The notes beneath the pieces were generated by a model. The model did no database searches and was not told the DNA's origin. It worked only from the letters and a program-made list of their open reading frames with translations. Both the position numbers and the translations under genes were made by a program. Source: Paracidovorax wautersii (GTDB lineage: Bacteria > Pseudomonadota > Gammaproteobacteria > Burkholderiales > Burkholderiaceae_C). From it: a DNA stretch of 64,000 bases. The DNA lies in contig WNDQ01000006.1 in assembly GCA_009912175.1 (NCBI GenBank), positions 41,851 through 105,850 on the forward strand. The letters run 5' to 3'. Of this stretch, positions 51,096-62,414 are shown piece after piece (within the stretch, counting starts at the first letter, position 1; every line of letters starts with the position of its first letter).

Positions 51096-54000
51096 TCACC
51101 CCTGCCGCCCCAGCACCGGCCCCAAGGCCACGCCCGTGTGCGTGCCCAGTTCCACCACGCGCTCGGGGGTCGTGGCGGCCACAACGCGGCCGCCGTTCTT
51201 GCCGCCTTCGGGACCCAGGTCGATGATCCAGTCGGCCTCGGCGATGACGTCGAGGTCGTGCTCGATCACCACCACGCTGTGGCCGCCGTTGACCAGCCGG
51301 TGCAGCACGTGGATGAGTTTTTCGACGTCGGCCATGTGCAGGCCGACGGTCGGCTCGTCGAGCACATAAAGCGTATGGGGCGCTTTCTGCCCACGGCGGG
51401 TGATGTCGTCGCGCACCTTGCTCAGCTCGGTCACCAGCTTGATGCGCTGCGCCTCGCCGCCCGACAGCGTGGGCGAAGGCTGGCCCAGGGTCAGGTAGCC
51501 CAGGCCCACGTCCTTGAGCAGTTGCAGCGGGTGGCTGATGTTGGGCATGCTGGCGAAGAAGTCGACCGCTTCGTCGACCTCCATCTGCAGCACGTCGCCG
51601 ATGCTTTTGCCGCGCCAGGTGACGGCCAGCGTTTCGGTGTTGAAGCGCGCGCCGTGGCAGACGTCGCAGGCCACCTTGACGTCGGGCAGGAAGCTCATCT
51701 CGATGGTGCGCACGCCCGCGCCTTCGCAGGCCGGGCAGCGGCCGTCGCCGGTGTTGAAGGAAAAACGCCCCGGGCCGTAGCCACGCGCCTTGGCCTCCAG
51801 CGTTTCGGCAAAGAGTTTGCGGATGGTGTCCCAGAAGCCGATGTAGGTCGCGGGGCAGGAGCGCGGCGTCTTGCCGATGGGGGTCTGGTCGACTTCGAGC
51901 ACACGGTCGATGGCCTGGTAGCCATCGAGTGAAGTGCAGCCGGCCCACTTGGGCCGCTTGCCAGCGTCGTCGGCCTCACGCCCGGCCTTGGTCGTGCGCT
52001 GCGCAACGGCGGCCTGCACATTGGCCAGCAGCACGTCACGCGCCAGCGTGGACTTGCCCGAGCCCGACACGCCCGTGACGGCCACCAGCCGCTTGAGCGG
52101 CACCTGCACGTTCACGCCCTGCAGGTTGTGCAGCGTCGCGCCCTGCAGCGACAGCCACTGCACGGCGTGTTCGTCCTTCATCGCCACGGCGCGGCGCGCG
52201 TGCAGCGGATGGTGGATGGGCCGCGCCAGGAAACGGCCGGTGAGCGAGTCGGCATCGCCCATCAGTTCGGCCACCGTGCCTTGCGCGACCACGCGGCCGC
52301 CGCGTTTGCCGGCGCCCGGGCCGATGTCGATGACGTGGTCGGCGCGGCGGATGGTGTCCTCGTCGTGCTCGACCACCACCAGCGTGTTGCCCTTGCTGCT
52401 GAGTGTGTGCAGCGCGCGCAGCAGGATCTGGTTGTCGCGCGCGTGCAGGCCAATGGTCGGCTCGTCGAGCACGTAGCACACGCCCTGCAAGTTGCTGCCG
52501 AGCTGCGCGGCCAGGCGGATGCGCTGCGCCTCGCCGCCCGAGAGCGTGGGCGCGCCCCGGTCGAGCGTGAGGTAACCCAGGCCGACCTCGCGCAGAAAGG
52601 TCAGGCGGCCGGCGATCTCGGGGATGAGGTCGCGCGCGATGCCTTGCTCTCGCGTGCTCAAGGCGATGCCCGTCCGCTCCACGATTGCGGCTTCGCCTTG
52701 CGGAACGGGCTCGGCATCAGCAGCACCCGGGGACACACTGCTGCGATCGTCCATCGCCAGGCCGTCGACCCAGGCCTGCACGTCGTCGACCGACAGGCCG
52801 GCGATGTCGGTGATGGCCACGCCCTGGAACCGGACCGCGCGCGCCGTGGCGTTGAGCCGCGTGCCGTGGCAAGTGGCGCAGGCTTCCTCGGCAACGTCGT
52901 CGACCTCGGGCTCGGCAAAACTCTGCTCGCGCCCGCGGTCCTTGTCGTCCTGCACGGAGTCGTCAAAAGCCTTGCGCTGCGACTGGCTGAGCTTGACGCC
53001 CGTGCCCACGCAGTCCGGGCACCAGCCGTGCTTGCTGTTGTACGAGAACATGCGCGGGTCCAGCTCGGGGTAGCTGGTGCTGCAGACCGGGCAGGCGCGT
53101 TTGGTCGAGAAGACCTCGACCTCGCCCAGCCCGGCTACCTTGCGCCCGGCCTCCATCGCTTCGCGCAGGCCGTCGAGCGGCGCCAGCACGTGCACCACGC
53201 CCTTGCCCAGGTCCAGCGCATGCGCGAGGTGGCGGCGCAGCTCGGCCTCGTGGGCGGCGGAGACCACCACGTCGGCCACAGGCAGTTCGATGGTGTGTTC
53301 CTTGAAGCGGTCGATGCGCGGGAAACCCGTGGTCGGCAAAAACTCGCCATCCACACGCAGATGGGGATAGCCGCGCGGACGTGCCCAGTCGGCCAGTTCG
53401 GTGTAGACGCCCTTGCGGTTGACCCCCAACGGCGCCAGCAGGCCGATGTGCCGGCCCTTGTAGCGCTTGAGCAGTTGCGCGGCGATGCTGTCGGCGGTCT
53501 GCGGCTGCACCACGGCGCCGTCGTGCACGCAGTGCTGCGTGCCGAGCTTGACGTAGAGCAGGCGCAGGAAGTGCCAGACCTCGGTGGTCGTGCCCACCGT
53601 GGACTTGCGCCCGCCCCGGCTCAGCCGCTGCTCGATGGCAACGGTGGGCGGGATGCCGTGCACGGCGTCAACCTCAGGCCGGCCGGCTGGCTGCACGATG
53701 GAGCGCGCGTAGGCATTGAGCGATTCGAGGTAGCGCCGCTGCCCTTCGTTGAACAGGATGTCGAAAGCCAGCGTGGACTTGCCCGAGCCCGACACGCCCG
53801 TGACCACCGTGAACTTGCCGCGCGGAATGGCGACCGACAAGGACTTGAGGTTGTGCTCGCGCGCGTTGACGATCTGGATGGTTTCCGAGAGCTTGCGATG
53901 GCCGCGGTTGAGCGGCACCGAGCCGTCGTCCACGGCAGCGCCGGGCACGGCGACGTCGTAGTGCGCCTGGCGTTCACGCACCGCCGTGGCGGCACCGGCC

Positions 54001-56951
54001 ACGCCCAGCGTCGTGTCGTACTCGCGCAGGGCCTGCGCGGTGTGCGAGGTGGCGTGGCGGCGCACCTCCTCGGGCGTGCCCTGGGCGACGACCAGGCCAC
54101 CGCCCTCGCCGCCTTCGGGGCCGAGGTCGATCAGCCAGTCAGCCGCGCGGATCACGTCCAGGTTGTGCTCGATCACGATCAGCGAATGGCTGGCTTCGAG
54201 CAGCCGGCGCAGCGCACGCATGAGTTTGGCGATGTCGTCGAAATGCAGGCCCGTCGTCGGCTCGTCGAACAGGAACAGCGTGCCCTTGCGCGCCACGGGC
54301 TGGCGGCTGGAACTGCCGTTGCGCGCGGCCTCGGCCAGGAAACCCGCGAGCTTGAGGCGCTGCGCCTCGCCGCCCGACAGCGTGGGCACGGGCTGGCCGA
54401 GCTTGACGTACTCCAGGCCGACGTCGACGATGGGCTGCAGGCCACGGATGACCTCGGGATCACGCGCGAACAACTGCGCGGCCTCGCTCACCGTCAGGTC
54501 GAGCACCTGGGCGACGTTGAGCACACGCCCGCCGCGCTCGATCGTGACCTCCAGCACCTCGGGCCGGTAACGCTGGCCGTTGCAGTCGGGGCAGCGCAGG
54601 TAGACGTCCGACAGGAACTGCATCTCCACATGCTCGAAGCCCGAGCCGCCGCAGGTCGGGCAGCGCCCGTCGCCGCTGTTGAAACTGAATTTGGCGGCGG
54701 TGTAGCCGCGTTCCTTGGACAGCAGCGCGCCCGCGAAGATCTCGCGCACGCCGTCCCAGGCGCCCACATAGCTCACGGGGTTGGAGCGCGCGGTCTTGCC
54801 GATGGGCGACTGGTCGACGTAGACCACGTCGGCCAGGTGGTCGGCACCCAGCAGGCGCTCGTGCGCGCCCGGCGCGTCGGTCGGCTTGCCGAAGTGGCGC
54901 AGCAGCGCGGGCGCCAGCACGTCCTGGATCAGCGTGGACTTGCCCGAGCCCGACACGCCGGTCACCACCACCAGCCGCTGCAGCGGAAAGTCGACGTTCA
55001 GGCCACGCAGGTTGTGCTCGCGCGCGCCTTCCAGGATCAGGCGCGGCGTGCTGTCGGTCACCATGCGTTTGACGCCCATGCCCACCACCTTGCGCGCGCC
55101 CAGGTAGGCGCCGGTCAGCGTGTCGGCGGACTTCAGTTGCTCAGGCGGGCCGTCGAAGACGATCTGGCCGCCGCGCTCGCCGGGGCCGGGGCCCATGTCG
55201 ATCATGCGGTCGGCCGCCAGCATCACGGCCGGGTCGTGCTCAACCACCACCAGCGTGTTGCCGGCGTCGCGCAGGCGCAGCATGGCCTCGGTGATGCGGT
55301 TCATGTCGCGCGGGTGCAGGCCGATGCTGGGCTCATCCAGCACGAACAGCGTGTTGACCAGCGAGGTGCCCAGCGCCGTGGTCAGGTTGATGCGCTGCAC
55401 CTCGCCGCCCGACAGCGTGCGGCTCTGGCGGTCCAGCGTGAGGTAGCCGATGCCGACTTCGCACAGGTAACGCAGCCGCGTGCGGATCTCGCCCAGCACC
55501 AGTTGCGCGGCCTGCACCTCGGCGTCGGTCAGCAGCGCGTCGAGCCGCAGGCCGTCGAAGAAGCGGCGCAGGCGGTCGATGGGCAGCAGCATCAGGTCGT
55601 GCACGCACAGACCGGGCAGCGCCTCGACCTGCTCGCGGCGCCAGTCCGTGCCGACCGGCAGAAAACGCTGGGCCGGCGGCAGCACGGCGTCGGCGTCCTC
55701 GCGCGAGCCGATGCGCCACAGCAGCGACTCGGTCTGCAGGCGTGCGCCGCCGCAGGTCTCGCACGGCGTGTAGCTGCGGTACTTGGACAGCAGCACGCGG
55801 ATGTGCATCTTGTAGGTCTTGCTTTCGAGGTATTCGAAGAAGCGCTTGATGCCGTACCACTGCTTGTTCCAGTTGCCCTTCCAGCCCGGCGCGCCCTGGA
55901 TCACCCAGCGTTTCTGCTCCTCGGTCAGGCGCGCCCAGGGCGTGTCGCGCGGCACGCCCGCGTCCTCGGCGTAGCGCATCAGGTCGTCCTGGCACTCCTT
56001 CCAGGCCGGCGTCTGGAAGGGCTTGATCGCACCGGCGCGCAGCGACAGCTTGTCGTTGGGAATGACCAGGCCGTAGTCCACGCCGATCACACGGCCAAAC
56101 CCGCGGCAGGCCGGGCAGGCGCCCTGGGCCGAGTTGAAGGAGAACAGCGCGGGCGCCGGATCGGCGTAGCGGATGTCGGACTCGGGGCAGTGCAGGCCGG
56201 TGGAAAACCGCCAGCGTTCGGGCTCGCCCTCGCCTTCGGCCGGCAGCACGTAGACATTGAGGCGGCCGCTGCCGCGCTTGAGCGCGACTTCGATGGCTTC
56301 CATCGCACGCGCCTGCTCGGTGTTGCCCAGGCGGAAGCGGTCGGCCACCACGTCCAGCAGCGTGTGCGGGCCGGTCGGCGTGGCAATTTCGCGCTGCGCC
56401 TGCACCCGCGTGAAGCCGCTGGCCGACAGCCATTGCGTCACTTCCTCGGCCGACGTGCCGCCCGGCAGCTCCACGGGAAACGTCATGACCAGCCGGGGGT
56501 CGCCTTGCGCGGCGCTGCGCCGCTGCAGGGCCTGGTAGATCGAGGCCGGCGTGTCGTGGCTGACGGGCAGCGCCGTCTTGCGGTCGAACAACTGGGCCGC
56601 GCGCGCGAACAGCAGCTTGAGGTGGTCGTTGAGCTCGGTCATCGTACCCACGGTGGAGCGCGAGGACCGCACCGGGTTGGTCTGGTCGATGGCGATGGCC
56701 GGCGGCACGCCCTCGACACGGTCGACCGCGGGCTTGTCCATGCGGTCGAGAAACTGGCGCGCGTAGGCCGAAAACGTCTCCACATAACGCCGCTGGCCCT
56801 CGGCGTACAGCGTGTCGAACACCAGGCTGGACTTGCCCGAGCCCGACGGCCCGGTCACCACCGTGAGTTCGCCGGTCCGGATGTCGATGTCGATGTTCTT
56901 GAGGTTGTGCTGCCGAGCACCGCGAATGCGGATCGAACCGTTCTGCGTCAT
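51096..56951 (-). CDS. uvrA: Excinuclease ABC subunit A, tandem double-length UvrA
   Basis: UvrA finds DNA damage for nucleotide excision repair. A normal UvrA has about 940 residues and two ATPase sites. This one has 1951 residues and four. Walker A motifs (G[PV]SGSGKS) are near 34, 664, 1050 and 1626, and LSGGE signatures near 509, 854, 1468 and 1826. CxxC Zn modules occur throughout ([40 protein letters not shown]). A roughly 75-residue linker around 970-1045 joins two complete UvrA units. All four Walker A sequences look intact. Start ATG 56951 (MTQNGS). A LexA box upstream predicts SOS control. Confidence 0.96.
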   Translation of the reverse strand: MTQNGSIRIRGARQHNLKNIDIDIRTGELTVVTGPSGSGKSSLVFDTLYAEGQRRYVETFSAYARQFLDRMDKPAVDRVEGVPPAIAIDQTNPVRSSRSTVGTMTELNDHLKLLFARAAQLFDRKTALPVSHDTPASIYQALQRRSAAQGDPRLVMTFPVELPGGTSAEEVTQWLSASGFTRVQAQREIATPTGPHTLLDVVADRFRLGNTEQARAMEAIEVALKRGSGRLNVYVLPAEGEGEPERWRFSTGLHCPESDIRYADPAPALFSFNSAQGACPACRGFGRVIGVDYGLVIPNDKLSLRAGAIKPFQTPAWKECQDDLMRYAEDAGVPRDTPWARLTEEQKRWVIQGAPGWKGNWNKQWYGIKRFFEYLESKTYKMHIRVLLSKYRSYTPCETCGGARLQTESLLWRIGSREDADAVLPPAQRFLPVGTDWRREQVEALPGLCVHDLMLLPIDRLRRFFDGLRLDALLTDAEVQAAQLVLGEIRTRLRYLCEVGIGYLTLDRQSRTLSGGEVQRINLTTALGTSLVNTLFVLDEPSIGLHPRDMNRITEAMLRLRDAGNTLVVVEHDPAVMLAADRMIDMGPGPGERGGQIVFDGPPEQLKSADTLTGAYLGARKVVGMGVKRMVTDSTPRLILEGAREHNLRGLNVDFPLQRLVVVTGVSGSGKSTLIQDVLAPALLRHFGKPTDAPGAHERLLGADHLADVVYVDQSPIGKTARSNPVSYVGAWDGVREIFAGALLSKERGYTAAKFSFNSGDGRCPTCGGSGFEHVEMQFLSDVYLRCPDCNGQRYRPEVLEVTIERGGRVLNVAQVLDLTVSEAAQLFARDPEVIRGLQPIVDVGLEYVKLGQPVPTLSGGEAQRLKLAGFLAEAARNGSSSRQPVARKGTLFLFDEPTTGLHFDDIAKLMRALRRLLEASHSLIVIEHNLDVIRAADWLIDLGPEGGEGGGLVVAQGTPEEVRRHATSHTAQALREYDTTLGVAGAATAVRERQAHYDVAVPGAAVDDGSVPLNRGHRKLSETIQIVNAREHNLKSLSVAIPRGKFTVVTGVSGSGKSTLAFDILFNEGQRRYLESLNAYARSIVQPAGRPEVDAVHGIPPTVAIEQRLSRGGRKSTVGTTTEVWHFLRLLYVKLGTQHCVHDGAVVQPQTADSIAAQLLKRYKGRHIGLLAPLGVNRKGVYTELADWARPRGYPHLRVDGEFLPTTGFPRIDRFKEHTIELPVADVVVSAAHEAELRRHLAHALDLGKGVVHVLAPLDGLREAMEAGRKVAGLGEVEVFSTKRACPVCSTSYPELDPRMFSYNSKHGWCPDCVGTGVKLSQSQRKAFDDSVQDDKDRGREQSFAEPEVDDVAEEACATCHGTRLNATARAVRFQGVAITDIAGLSVDDVQAWVDGLAMDDRSSVSPGAADAEPVPQGEAAIVERTGIALSTREQGIARDLIPEIAGRLTFLREVGLGYLTLDRGAPTLSGGEAQRIRLAAQLGSNLQGVCYVLDEPTIGLHARDNQILLRALHTLSSKGNTLVVVEHDEDTIRRADHVIDIGPGAGKRGGRVVAQGTVAELMGDADSLTGRFLARPIHHPLHARRAVAMKDEHAVQWLSLQGATLHNLQGVNVQVPLKRLVAVTGVSGSGKSTLARDVLLANVQAAVAQRTTKAGREADDAGKRPKWAGCTSLDGYQAIDRVLEVDQTPIGKTPRSCPATYIGFWDTIRKLFAETLEAKARGYGPGRFSFNTGDGRCPACEGAGVRTIEMSFLPDVKVACDVCHGARFNTETLAVTWRGKSIGDVLQMEVDEAVDFFASMPNISHPLQLLKDVGLGYLTLGQPSPTLSGGEAQRIKLVTELSKVRDDITRRGQKAPHTLYVLDEPTVGLHMADVEKLIHVLHRLVNGGHSVVVIEHDLDVIAEADWIIDLGPEGGKNGGRVVAATTPERVVELGTHTGVALGPVLGRQG

Positions 56952-57037
56952 GGAAACCTTTGCGTGCGTGAGGCGAAACATTCTAGGTGGCGCCCTCCTC
57001 GGCTGCCCTTGGCAACACGAAGTGACCCCACGAAAAA

Positions 57038-57053
57038 CTGTAATTATGTACAG
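57038..57053 (-). promoter_or_regulatory. LexA (SOS) box
   Basis: CTGTAATTATGTACAG matches CTGT-N8-ACAG exactly, and the flanks extend the symmetry (A before, T after). It lies 87 bp upstream of uvrA, a standard SOS gene. The ribbon-helix-helix gene on the other strand starts 169 bp away on the other side and could also be affected. Confidence 0.85.
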
Positions 57054-57221
57054 TTATTCAAGTGCATGCCGACGGACGGTTGGAATTGCGTATCCAGCGG
57101 GCGTTTTGTGGTTTTTCGTCACGCAGCCCGCATAAAGCGGGCCCGTGGAGAGACACAATGGCCGGTTTCCAGCGTTGCCAGAGGCACTTACTTTTACATA
57201 GACGTTTCCCGGGAGAGATCC

Positions 57222-57458
57222 ATGCCCCAGATCACCCTGCACCTCGACGAAGCGACGGAGACGCTGGCCACGCAGGCAGCGCAGGCCCACGGCATGTCCA
57301 CGAGCCGTTGGGTGGCCGAACTGATCCGCCGCCACGCCAACGACACTTGGCCGGCCGGCTTCATAGCGCTGGCCGGCGCCTTCCCCGACTTTCCGCTGCG
57401 CGAGGAACAGACTGCGACCGGCGTCGCCAAGGCACACCCATCGGCGCGCACAAACTGA
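57222..57458 (+). CDS. Ribbon-helix-helix antitoxin-like protein
   Basis: The 78-residue protein starts with a strand-helix-helix pattern (QITLHLDEATETLATQA, then GMSTSRWVAELIRRH) that fits RHH antitoxins. The tail (about 45-78) would cap a toxin. A VapC- or MazF-type partner would be expected to overlap its stop. Only a short ATG frame (57458, overlapping as TGATG) with the opening MNVIVATAVRHLAG is there, running into the end of the LysR gene. This may be a toxin remnant. GGGAGAG lies 8 bp upstream of the ATG. Confidence 0.7.
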   Translation: MPQITLHLDEATETLATQAAQAHGMSTSRWVAELIRRHANDTWPAGFIALAGAFPDFPLREEQTATGVAKAHPSARTN

Positions 57459-57501
57459 TGAACGTGATCGTGGCTACGGCCGTGCGCCACCTTGCAGGTC
57501 A

Positions 57502-58434
57502 TCAACTGGCACGCGGACTGACCGGCGCGTCCGCAAAGCGCTCGGCGATCAGACCGCGCAGCCTGGCGTGGCCCGCGTCCTGGTGGACGCGCTGGTGCCA
57601 GAAGCAGTGGGTGGCCAGTGTGGGCAGGCGCGGCGGTTCGATCCAGCGCAGCGCCAGCGAATCAGCGAAATGTTCGGCCAGCTTGAGCGGCACCGTCACC
57701 ACGCAGTCTGACGTTGCCACCACGAAGGGCGCGGTCAGGAAGCTCGACACCTGGTCGTGCCGCGCCATGGCGATGCCGGCTTTTTCCATGCGCGCCTGGA
57801 TCTCGACGTAAGGACTGGCTGCGTTGGCCACCGACAGGTGGCGCGCCTGCCGGTAGGCCGCCAGCGTGCGCGGCGGCGTTTGCGCAAAGGCATGGGCCTG
57901 GTTGAACAGGCAGACGCAGGACTGGCGGAACAGCCGCTGCTGGAAAAAGCTGGCCGGCATGTCCTCGAACGGGCCGAGTGCCAGGTCGATGCTGCCGTCC
58001 TGCAAGCCGGCCTTGAGCGCCGCGCCCGTCGCCTGCACGGCATGCAGGCGCACGCCCGGCGCGCGGGCCTGCAGCAGCGGCAGCAGGCGCGGCAGGAAAT
58101 AGACCTCGCCCACGTCGGTCATCGCCACGCGGAAATGGCGCGTGTCGGTGGCCGGATCGAAGGCCGCGCGGTAACGCAGGCCGTCCTGCAGCAGCGCCAG
58201 CGCCGCCTCCACCGGGCCGGCCAGTTGCACGGCCAGCGCCGTGGGCTGCATGCGTGCGCCGGCCCGCACGAACAGCTCGTCGCCCAGGCTCTGCCGCAGC
58301 CGCGCCAGGGCATTGCTGGCGGCCGGCTGCGACAGCCCCAGGCGGCGTGCGGCCGGCGAGATGCCGCCCGTGGCCATCACTTCATGGAACACCACCAGCA
58401 AGTTGAGGTCGATGTCGCGCAGGTCCTGCACCAT
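57502..58434 (-). CDS. LysR-family transcriptional regulator, likely of hmgA
   Basis: This 310-residue LTTR has an N-terminal helix-turn-helix (LNLLVVFHEVMATGGISPAA, recognition helix SQPAASNALARLRQ) and an effector domain. It is divergent from hmgA with 97 bp between starts, and a 5-8-5 palindrome lies in that space. It probably switches on the homogentisate pathway in response to a pathway compound. Confidence 0.9.
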   Translation of the reverse strand: MVQDLRDIDLNLLVVFHEVMATGGISPAARRLGLSQPAASNALARLRQSLGDELFVRAGARMQPTALAVQLAGPVEAALALLQDGLRYRAAFDPATDTRHFRVAMTDVGEVYFLPRLLPLLQARAPGVRLHAVQATGAALKAGLQDGSIDLALGPFEDMPASFFQQRLFRQSCVCLFNQAHAFAQTPPRTLAAYRQARHLSVANAASPYVEIQARMEKAGIAMARHDQVSSFLTAPFVVATSDCVVTVPLKLAEHFADSLALRWIEPPRLPTLATHCFWHQRVHQDAGHARLRGLIAERFADAPVSPRAS

Positions 58435-58469
58435 GGCTATTCACATCCTGAATGATCTGTATTGACCTG

Positions 58470-58487
58470 CTATCGTTGCACAGATAG
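58470..58487. promoter_or_regulatory. Palindromic operator between LysR gene and hmgA
   Basis: CTATCGTTGCACAGATAG is an inverted repeat (CTATC/GATAG) with the T-N11-A type symmetry used by LysR regulators. A TTGACC just before it (58462-58467) could be the -35 element of hmgA, with the palindrome lying between -35 and -10. Confidence 0.5.
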
Positions 58488-58531
58488 TCTCGGGGCGGAA
58501 GAATCGGCAGCAACGATCCAGGAGACCTCTC

Positions 58532-59848
58532 ATGCCGACCACCTCCCCGCACGAACGGGCCTACCAGTCCGGCTTTGCCAGCGAATGGGCCACCGAGGCC
58601 CTGCCCGGCGCCTTGCCCGTGGGCCGCAACTCGCCGCAGGTCTGCCCCTACGGCCTGTATGCCGAGCAGATCTCGGGCACGGCCTTCACCGCGCCGCGCG
58701 CGCACAACCGGCGCACGTGGTTCTACCGCATCCGCCCCGGCGCCGCGCACACGCCCTTCGAGCGCATCGACAACGGCCGGCTGAGCACCGACTACGACAC
58801 GCTGGCAACCACACCCAACCAGTTGCGCTGGGATCCGCTGGCGCTGCCCGCCGGCCCCGGCCAGACCGACTTCGTCGACGGCCTGATCACCATGGCCGGC
58901 AATGGCGATCCGCATACCCAAAGCGGCGCGGCCGTCCACCAATACGTGGCCGACCGCGACATGACGCGTTTTTTCTACGACGCCGACGGCGAACTGCTCA
59001 TCGTGCCCCAGCACGGCCGCCTGCGCATCGCCACCGAATGCGGCCTGATCGAGGCCGAGCCACAAGAGATCGTGGTCATCCCGCGCGGCATTCGTTTCCG
59101 CGTCGAGCTGCCCGACGGCGTGGCGCGCGGCTATGTGTGCGAGAACTACGGCGCGCCGTTCCAGTTGCCCGACCTGGGCGTGATCGGCTCCAACGGCCTG
59201 GCCAACCCGCGCGACTTCCAGACGCCCGTGGCCTGGTACGAGGACATCGACGGCGACTTCGACCTGATCGCCAAGTTCGGCGGCAACCTCTGGCGTGCGC
59301 GGCTCGACCATTCGCCGCTGGACGTGGTGGCCTGGCACGGCAATCACGCCCCTTACAAGTACGACCTGCGGCGTTTCAACACCATCGGCTCGATCAGCTA
59401 CGACCACCCCGATCCGTCCATCTTCCTGGTGCTGCAATCGCCCTCGGACACGCCGGGCGTGGACACCATAGACTTCGTGATCTTCCCGCCGCGCTGGCTG
59501 GCCGCCGAGAACACCTTCCGCCCGCCCTGGTTCCACCGCAACATCGCCAGCGAGTTCATGGGCCTGATCCACGGCGCCTACGACGCCAAGGCCGACGGCT
59601 TCCAGCCCGGCGGCGCCAGCCTGCACAACTGCATGAGCGGCCACGGCCCCGACGCCGCCACGGTCGACAAGGCCAGCCAGGCCGACACCACGCGGCCGCA
59701 CAAGGTGGGCGACACCATGGCCTTCATGTTCGAAACCCGCCACGTCCTGCGCCCGACCAGCGCCGCACTCGCGTCCTCGACGCTGCAGGCCAACTACCAC
59801 CAGTGCTGGCTGGACGTGCCCAAACACTTCAATCCCGCAAAACCATGA
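58532..59848 (+). CDS. hmgA: Homogentisate 1,2-dioxygenase
   Basis: HmgA opens the ring of homogentisate with O2 to make 4-maleylacetoacetate, using Fe(II). The 438-residue protein is full length, with the family opening [19 protein letters not shown] and late HNC/HGPDA metal-binding region. [16 protein letters not shown] carries Fe ligands. Its stop overlaps fahA (ATGA), so the next step is translationally coupled. AGGAGA lies 7 bp upstream of the ATG. Confidence 0.97.
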   Translation: MPTTSPHERAYQSGFASEWATEALPGALPVGRNSPQVCPYGLYAEQISGTAFTAPRAHNRRTWFYRIRPGAAHTPFERIDNGRLSTDYDTLATTPNQLRWDPLALPAGPGQTDFVDGLITMAGNGDPHTQSGAAVHQYVADRDMTRFFYDADGELLIVPQHGRLRIATECGLIEAEPQEIVVIPRGIRFRVELPDGVARGYVCENYGAPFQLPDLGVIGSNGLANPRDFQTPVAWYEDIDGDFDLIAKFGGNLWRARLDHSPLDVVAWHGNHAPYKYDLRRFNTIGSISYDHPDPSIFLVLQSPSDTPGVDTIDFVIFPPRWLAAENTFRPPWFHRNIASEFMGLIHGAYDAKADGFQPGGASLHNCMSGHGPDAATVDKASQADTTRPHKVGDTMAFMFETRHVLRPTSAALASSTLQANYHQCWLDVPKHFNPAKP

Positions 59849-61119
59849 GCCTGAACACCCTCGATGCCACCCACGACCTCGCGCTGCAAAGCTGGGTCGA
59901 CAGCGCCAACCGGCCGGACGCTGACTTCCCCATCCAGAACCTGCCCTACGGCCGCTACCGCGCCGCCGGCAGCGACGGTGCCTGGCGCATCGGCGTGGCC
60001 ATCGGCGACCAGATCCTGGACCTGCGCGCCACCGGCCTGTTCGACCGCGACGACATGAACGCCCTGATGGCGCTGGCCCGCCTCGCGCGCGTGGCCCTGC
60101 GCCAGCGCCTGAGCGCCGGCCTGCGCGCCGGCAGCGCCGAGCAGGCGGCCTGGTCGCGTGCGATCGTGCCACAGGCCGCGGCCGAACTGGCCGTGCCCTG
60201 CCGCATCGGCGACTACACCGACTTCTACACCGGCATCCACCACGCCACCACCGTGGGCCGGCTGTTCCGTCCTGACCAGCCGCTCATGCCCAATTACCAG
60301 TGGGTGCCCATCGGCTACCACGGCCGGGCCTCGTCCATCGTGCCCAGCGGCCAGGCCTTCCGGCGCCCGCACGGCCAGACCAAGGCACCCGATGCCAGCG
60401 CGCCCAGCTTTGGCCCCAGCCGGCGGCTGGACTATGAGCTGGAACTGGCCTACTTCATCGGCCAGGGCAACGCGCTGGGCGAGCCCATCACTATCGACCA
60501 GGCCGAGGAACACCTGTTCGGCGTCGCCCTGCTCAACGACTGGTCGGCGCGCGACATCCAGGCCTGGGAATACCAGCCGCTCGGGCCATTCCTGTCGAAG
60601 AATTTCGCCTCGACCGTCTCGCCCTGGCTGGTCACGATGGAAGCGCTCGCGCCCTTTCGCCGCCCCTTCGCGCGACCCGAGGGCGACCCGCAGCCCCTGC
60701 CCTACCTGGACGGCGCGGCCAACCGCGCGCACGGCTTGCTCGACATCTCGCTGGAAGTGCTGATCCAGACCCGCGCCATGCGCGAGGCCGGCCAGCCGCC
60801 CACGCGGCTGACCCGGGGCAACGCCGCCGACGCCACTTACTGGAGCGCCGCGCAGCTCGTGGCGCACCACACCGTGGGCGGCTGCAACCTGCAGCCGGGC
60901 GACCTGTTCGGATCGGGCACGCTCTCGGGCGCCGCGCCCGACGCGGCCGGCTCGCTGCTGGAGTTGACCCTGGGCGGCAAGCAGCCGATCACGCTGCCCA
61001 ACGGCCAGACCCGCACCTTCCTGGAAGACGGCGACACGCTCGTGCTGCGCGGCTGGTGCGAGCGGCCGGGCGCGCGGCGCATCGGGCTGGGCGAAGCCAC
61101 CGGCACGGTGATCGGCTGA
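59845..61119 (+). CDS. fahA: Fumarylacetoacetase
   Basis: Fumarylacetoacetase splits fumarylacetoacetate into fumarate and acetoacetate, the last step of tyrosine breakdown. The 424-residue protein has the two-domain FAH layout: an SH3-like N-terminal part and a catalytic part with [12 protein letters not shown] and [25 protein letters not shown] and [20 protein letters not shown] hold the metal site residues. It sits between hmgA and maiA in one operon. Confidence 0.96.
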   Translation: MSLNTLDATHDLALQSWVDSANRPDADFPIQNLPYGRYRAAGSDGAWRIGVAIGDQILDLRATGLFDRDDMNALMALARLARVALRQRLSAGLRAGSAEQAAWSRAIVPQAAAELAVPCRIGDYTDFYTGIHHATTVGRLFRPDQPLMPNYQWVPIGYHGRASSIVPSGQAFRRPHGQTKAPDASAPSFGPSRRLDYELELAYFIGQGNALGEPITIDQAEEHLFGVALLNDWSARDIQAWEYQPLGPFLSKNFASTVSPWLVTMEALAPFRRPFARPEGDPQPLPYLDGAANRAHGLLDISLEVLIQTRAMREAGQPPTRLTRGNAADATYWSAAQLVAHHTVGGCNLQPGDLFGSGTLSGAAPDAAGSLLELTLGGKQPITLPNGQTRTFLEDGDTLVLRGWCERPGARRIGLGEATGTVIG

Positions 61120-61133
61120 CCGGAGCCCACGCC

Positions 61134-61793
61134 ATGACAGCCTCCCGCACGCTCTACACCTACTTCCGCAGCTCCGCCGCCTACCGCGTGCGCATCGCGC
61201 TCAACATCAAGGGCCTGGGCTACGACGCGGTGCCCGTGCACCTGCTCAAGGACGGCGGCCAGCAGCGCCTGCCCGCCTACCGCGCGCTCAACCCCTTCGG
61301 CCTGGTGCCGACCTATGTGGAAGACAAGCGCAGGCTGCACCAGTCGCTGGCCGTCATCGAATACCTCGACGAACGCCACCCCACGCCCCCGCTGCTGCCG
61401 GGCGACGCCTGGCAGCATGCCCGCATCCGCGAGGTGGCGCTGGCCATTGCCTGCGAGATCCACCCGATCAACAACCTGCGCATCCTCCACTACCTGACGC
61501 AGACCCTGGGCGTGGCCGACGAGGCCCGCCAGCAGTGGATACGCCACTGGATGCAGACCGGCCTGGAAGCCCTCGAAGCCACGCTGGCTGCGGACGGCGA
61601 CAGCGGCGATCGCTTTTGCATCGGCGACCAGCCCACGCTGGCCGACTGCTGCCTGGTGCCGCAGCTGTTCAACGCACGGCGCTTCGGCGTCGACCTGACG
61701 AACTGCCCACGCCTGGTGGCCGCCGACGCCGCCTGCGCCGAGCTGCCGGCCTTTCAGCAGGCGCATCCGCAACAGCAGCCCGACGCGGAATAA
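61134..61793 (+). CDS. maiA: Maleylacetoacetate isomerase
   Basis: This zeta-class glutathione transferase turns maleylacetoacetate into fumarylacetoacetate. It has 219 residues, with the active-site SSAAYRVRIALN near 13-24 and NPFGLVPTY. The C-terminal helix set follows, with IGDQPTLADCCLVPQLFNA. It starts 14 bp after fahA. Together with hmgA and fahA it completes the lower homogentisate pathway. Confidence 0.94.
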   Translation: MTASRTLYTYFRSSAAYRVRIALNIKGLGYDAVPVHLLKDGGQQRLPAYRALNPFGLVPTYVEDKRRLHQSLAVIEYLDERHPTPPLLPGDAWQHARIREVALAIACEIHPINNLRILHYLTQTLGVADEARQQWIRHWMQTGLEALEATLAADGDSGDRFCIGDQPTLADCCLVPQLFNARRFGVDLTNCPRLVAADAACAELPAFQQAHPQQQPDAE

Positions 61794-61812
61794 AACGCCC
61801 GAGCCAGGCCGT

Positions 61813-62286
61813 TCACAGCGCCAGCCCGCCTTCCTTCTTGATCGACTCCAGCACAAAGCTGGAGCGGCAGTCGCGCACGGCCGGGTGGCGCAGCAGCGTC
61901 TCGGACAGGAAGTCCGAGAAGTGTTTCATGTCGCGCACCACCACGCGTAGCAAAAAATCCATCTCGCCCGTCATCGACACGCAGTCGATCACCTCGGACC
62001 AGCTCTGGACCGCCGCGCGGAACTGGTCGAGTGGGGTGCGCCGTGCGTCCACGCTGTGTTTTTCCAGCCGCACGGTGATGTAGGCGGTCAGCGCCATGCC
62101 CACGGCCGCCGGGTCGATCACGGCGCGGTAGCCCGCGATCACGCCCTCGGCCTCCAGGCGCTTGATGCGCCGCAGCACGGCCGACGGCGACAGGCCGACC
62201 TGCGGCGCCAACTCGTCGTAGGTGGCGCGCCCCTGGGTTTGAATCGCGCGAAGAATGCGTAAATCAACATCATCCAGATCGATCAC
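61813..62286 (-). CDS. Lrp/AsnC-family transcriptional regulator
   Basis: The 157-residue protein has a helix-turn-helix ([20 protein letters not shown], recognition helix [14 protein letters not shown]) and a C-terminal RAM ligand-binding domain (about 65-150, [16 protein letters not shown]). GTG 62286 (VIDLDD) is preferred, since GAGGTGG precedes it. GTG codons upstream, to 62322, are alternatives. It is divergent from hppD and is probably its regulator, responding to an aromatic amino acid or keto acid. Confidence 0.9.
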   Translation of the reverse strand: MIDLDDVDLRILRAIQTQGRATYDELAPQVGLSPSAVLRRIKRLEAEGVIAGYRAVIDPAAVGMALTAYITVRLEKHSVDARRTPLDQFRAAVQSWSEVIDCVSMTGEMDFLLRVVVRDMKHFSDFLSETLLRHPAVRDCRSSFVLESIKKEGGLAL

Positions 62287-62414
62287 AGCCACCTCGTTTT
62301 CTTTTGTGCAGAAATCATGCACATCCTAGGGTTTTACTGAGTCCCCCGCGCAATTTTTCTGCGGCCACCCCTGTCTACAGTGGGTTCATTCACCCATCGC
62401 CAGGAGACCGCCCC

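Noticed and set aside
52128..57458. Plus-strand frame of over 1700 codons opposite uvrA
   Set aside because: It is an antisense shadow of the duplicated uvrA with His/Arg/Ala-rich content. Only its last 78 codons (57222-57458), beyond uvrA, look like a real protein.
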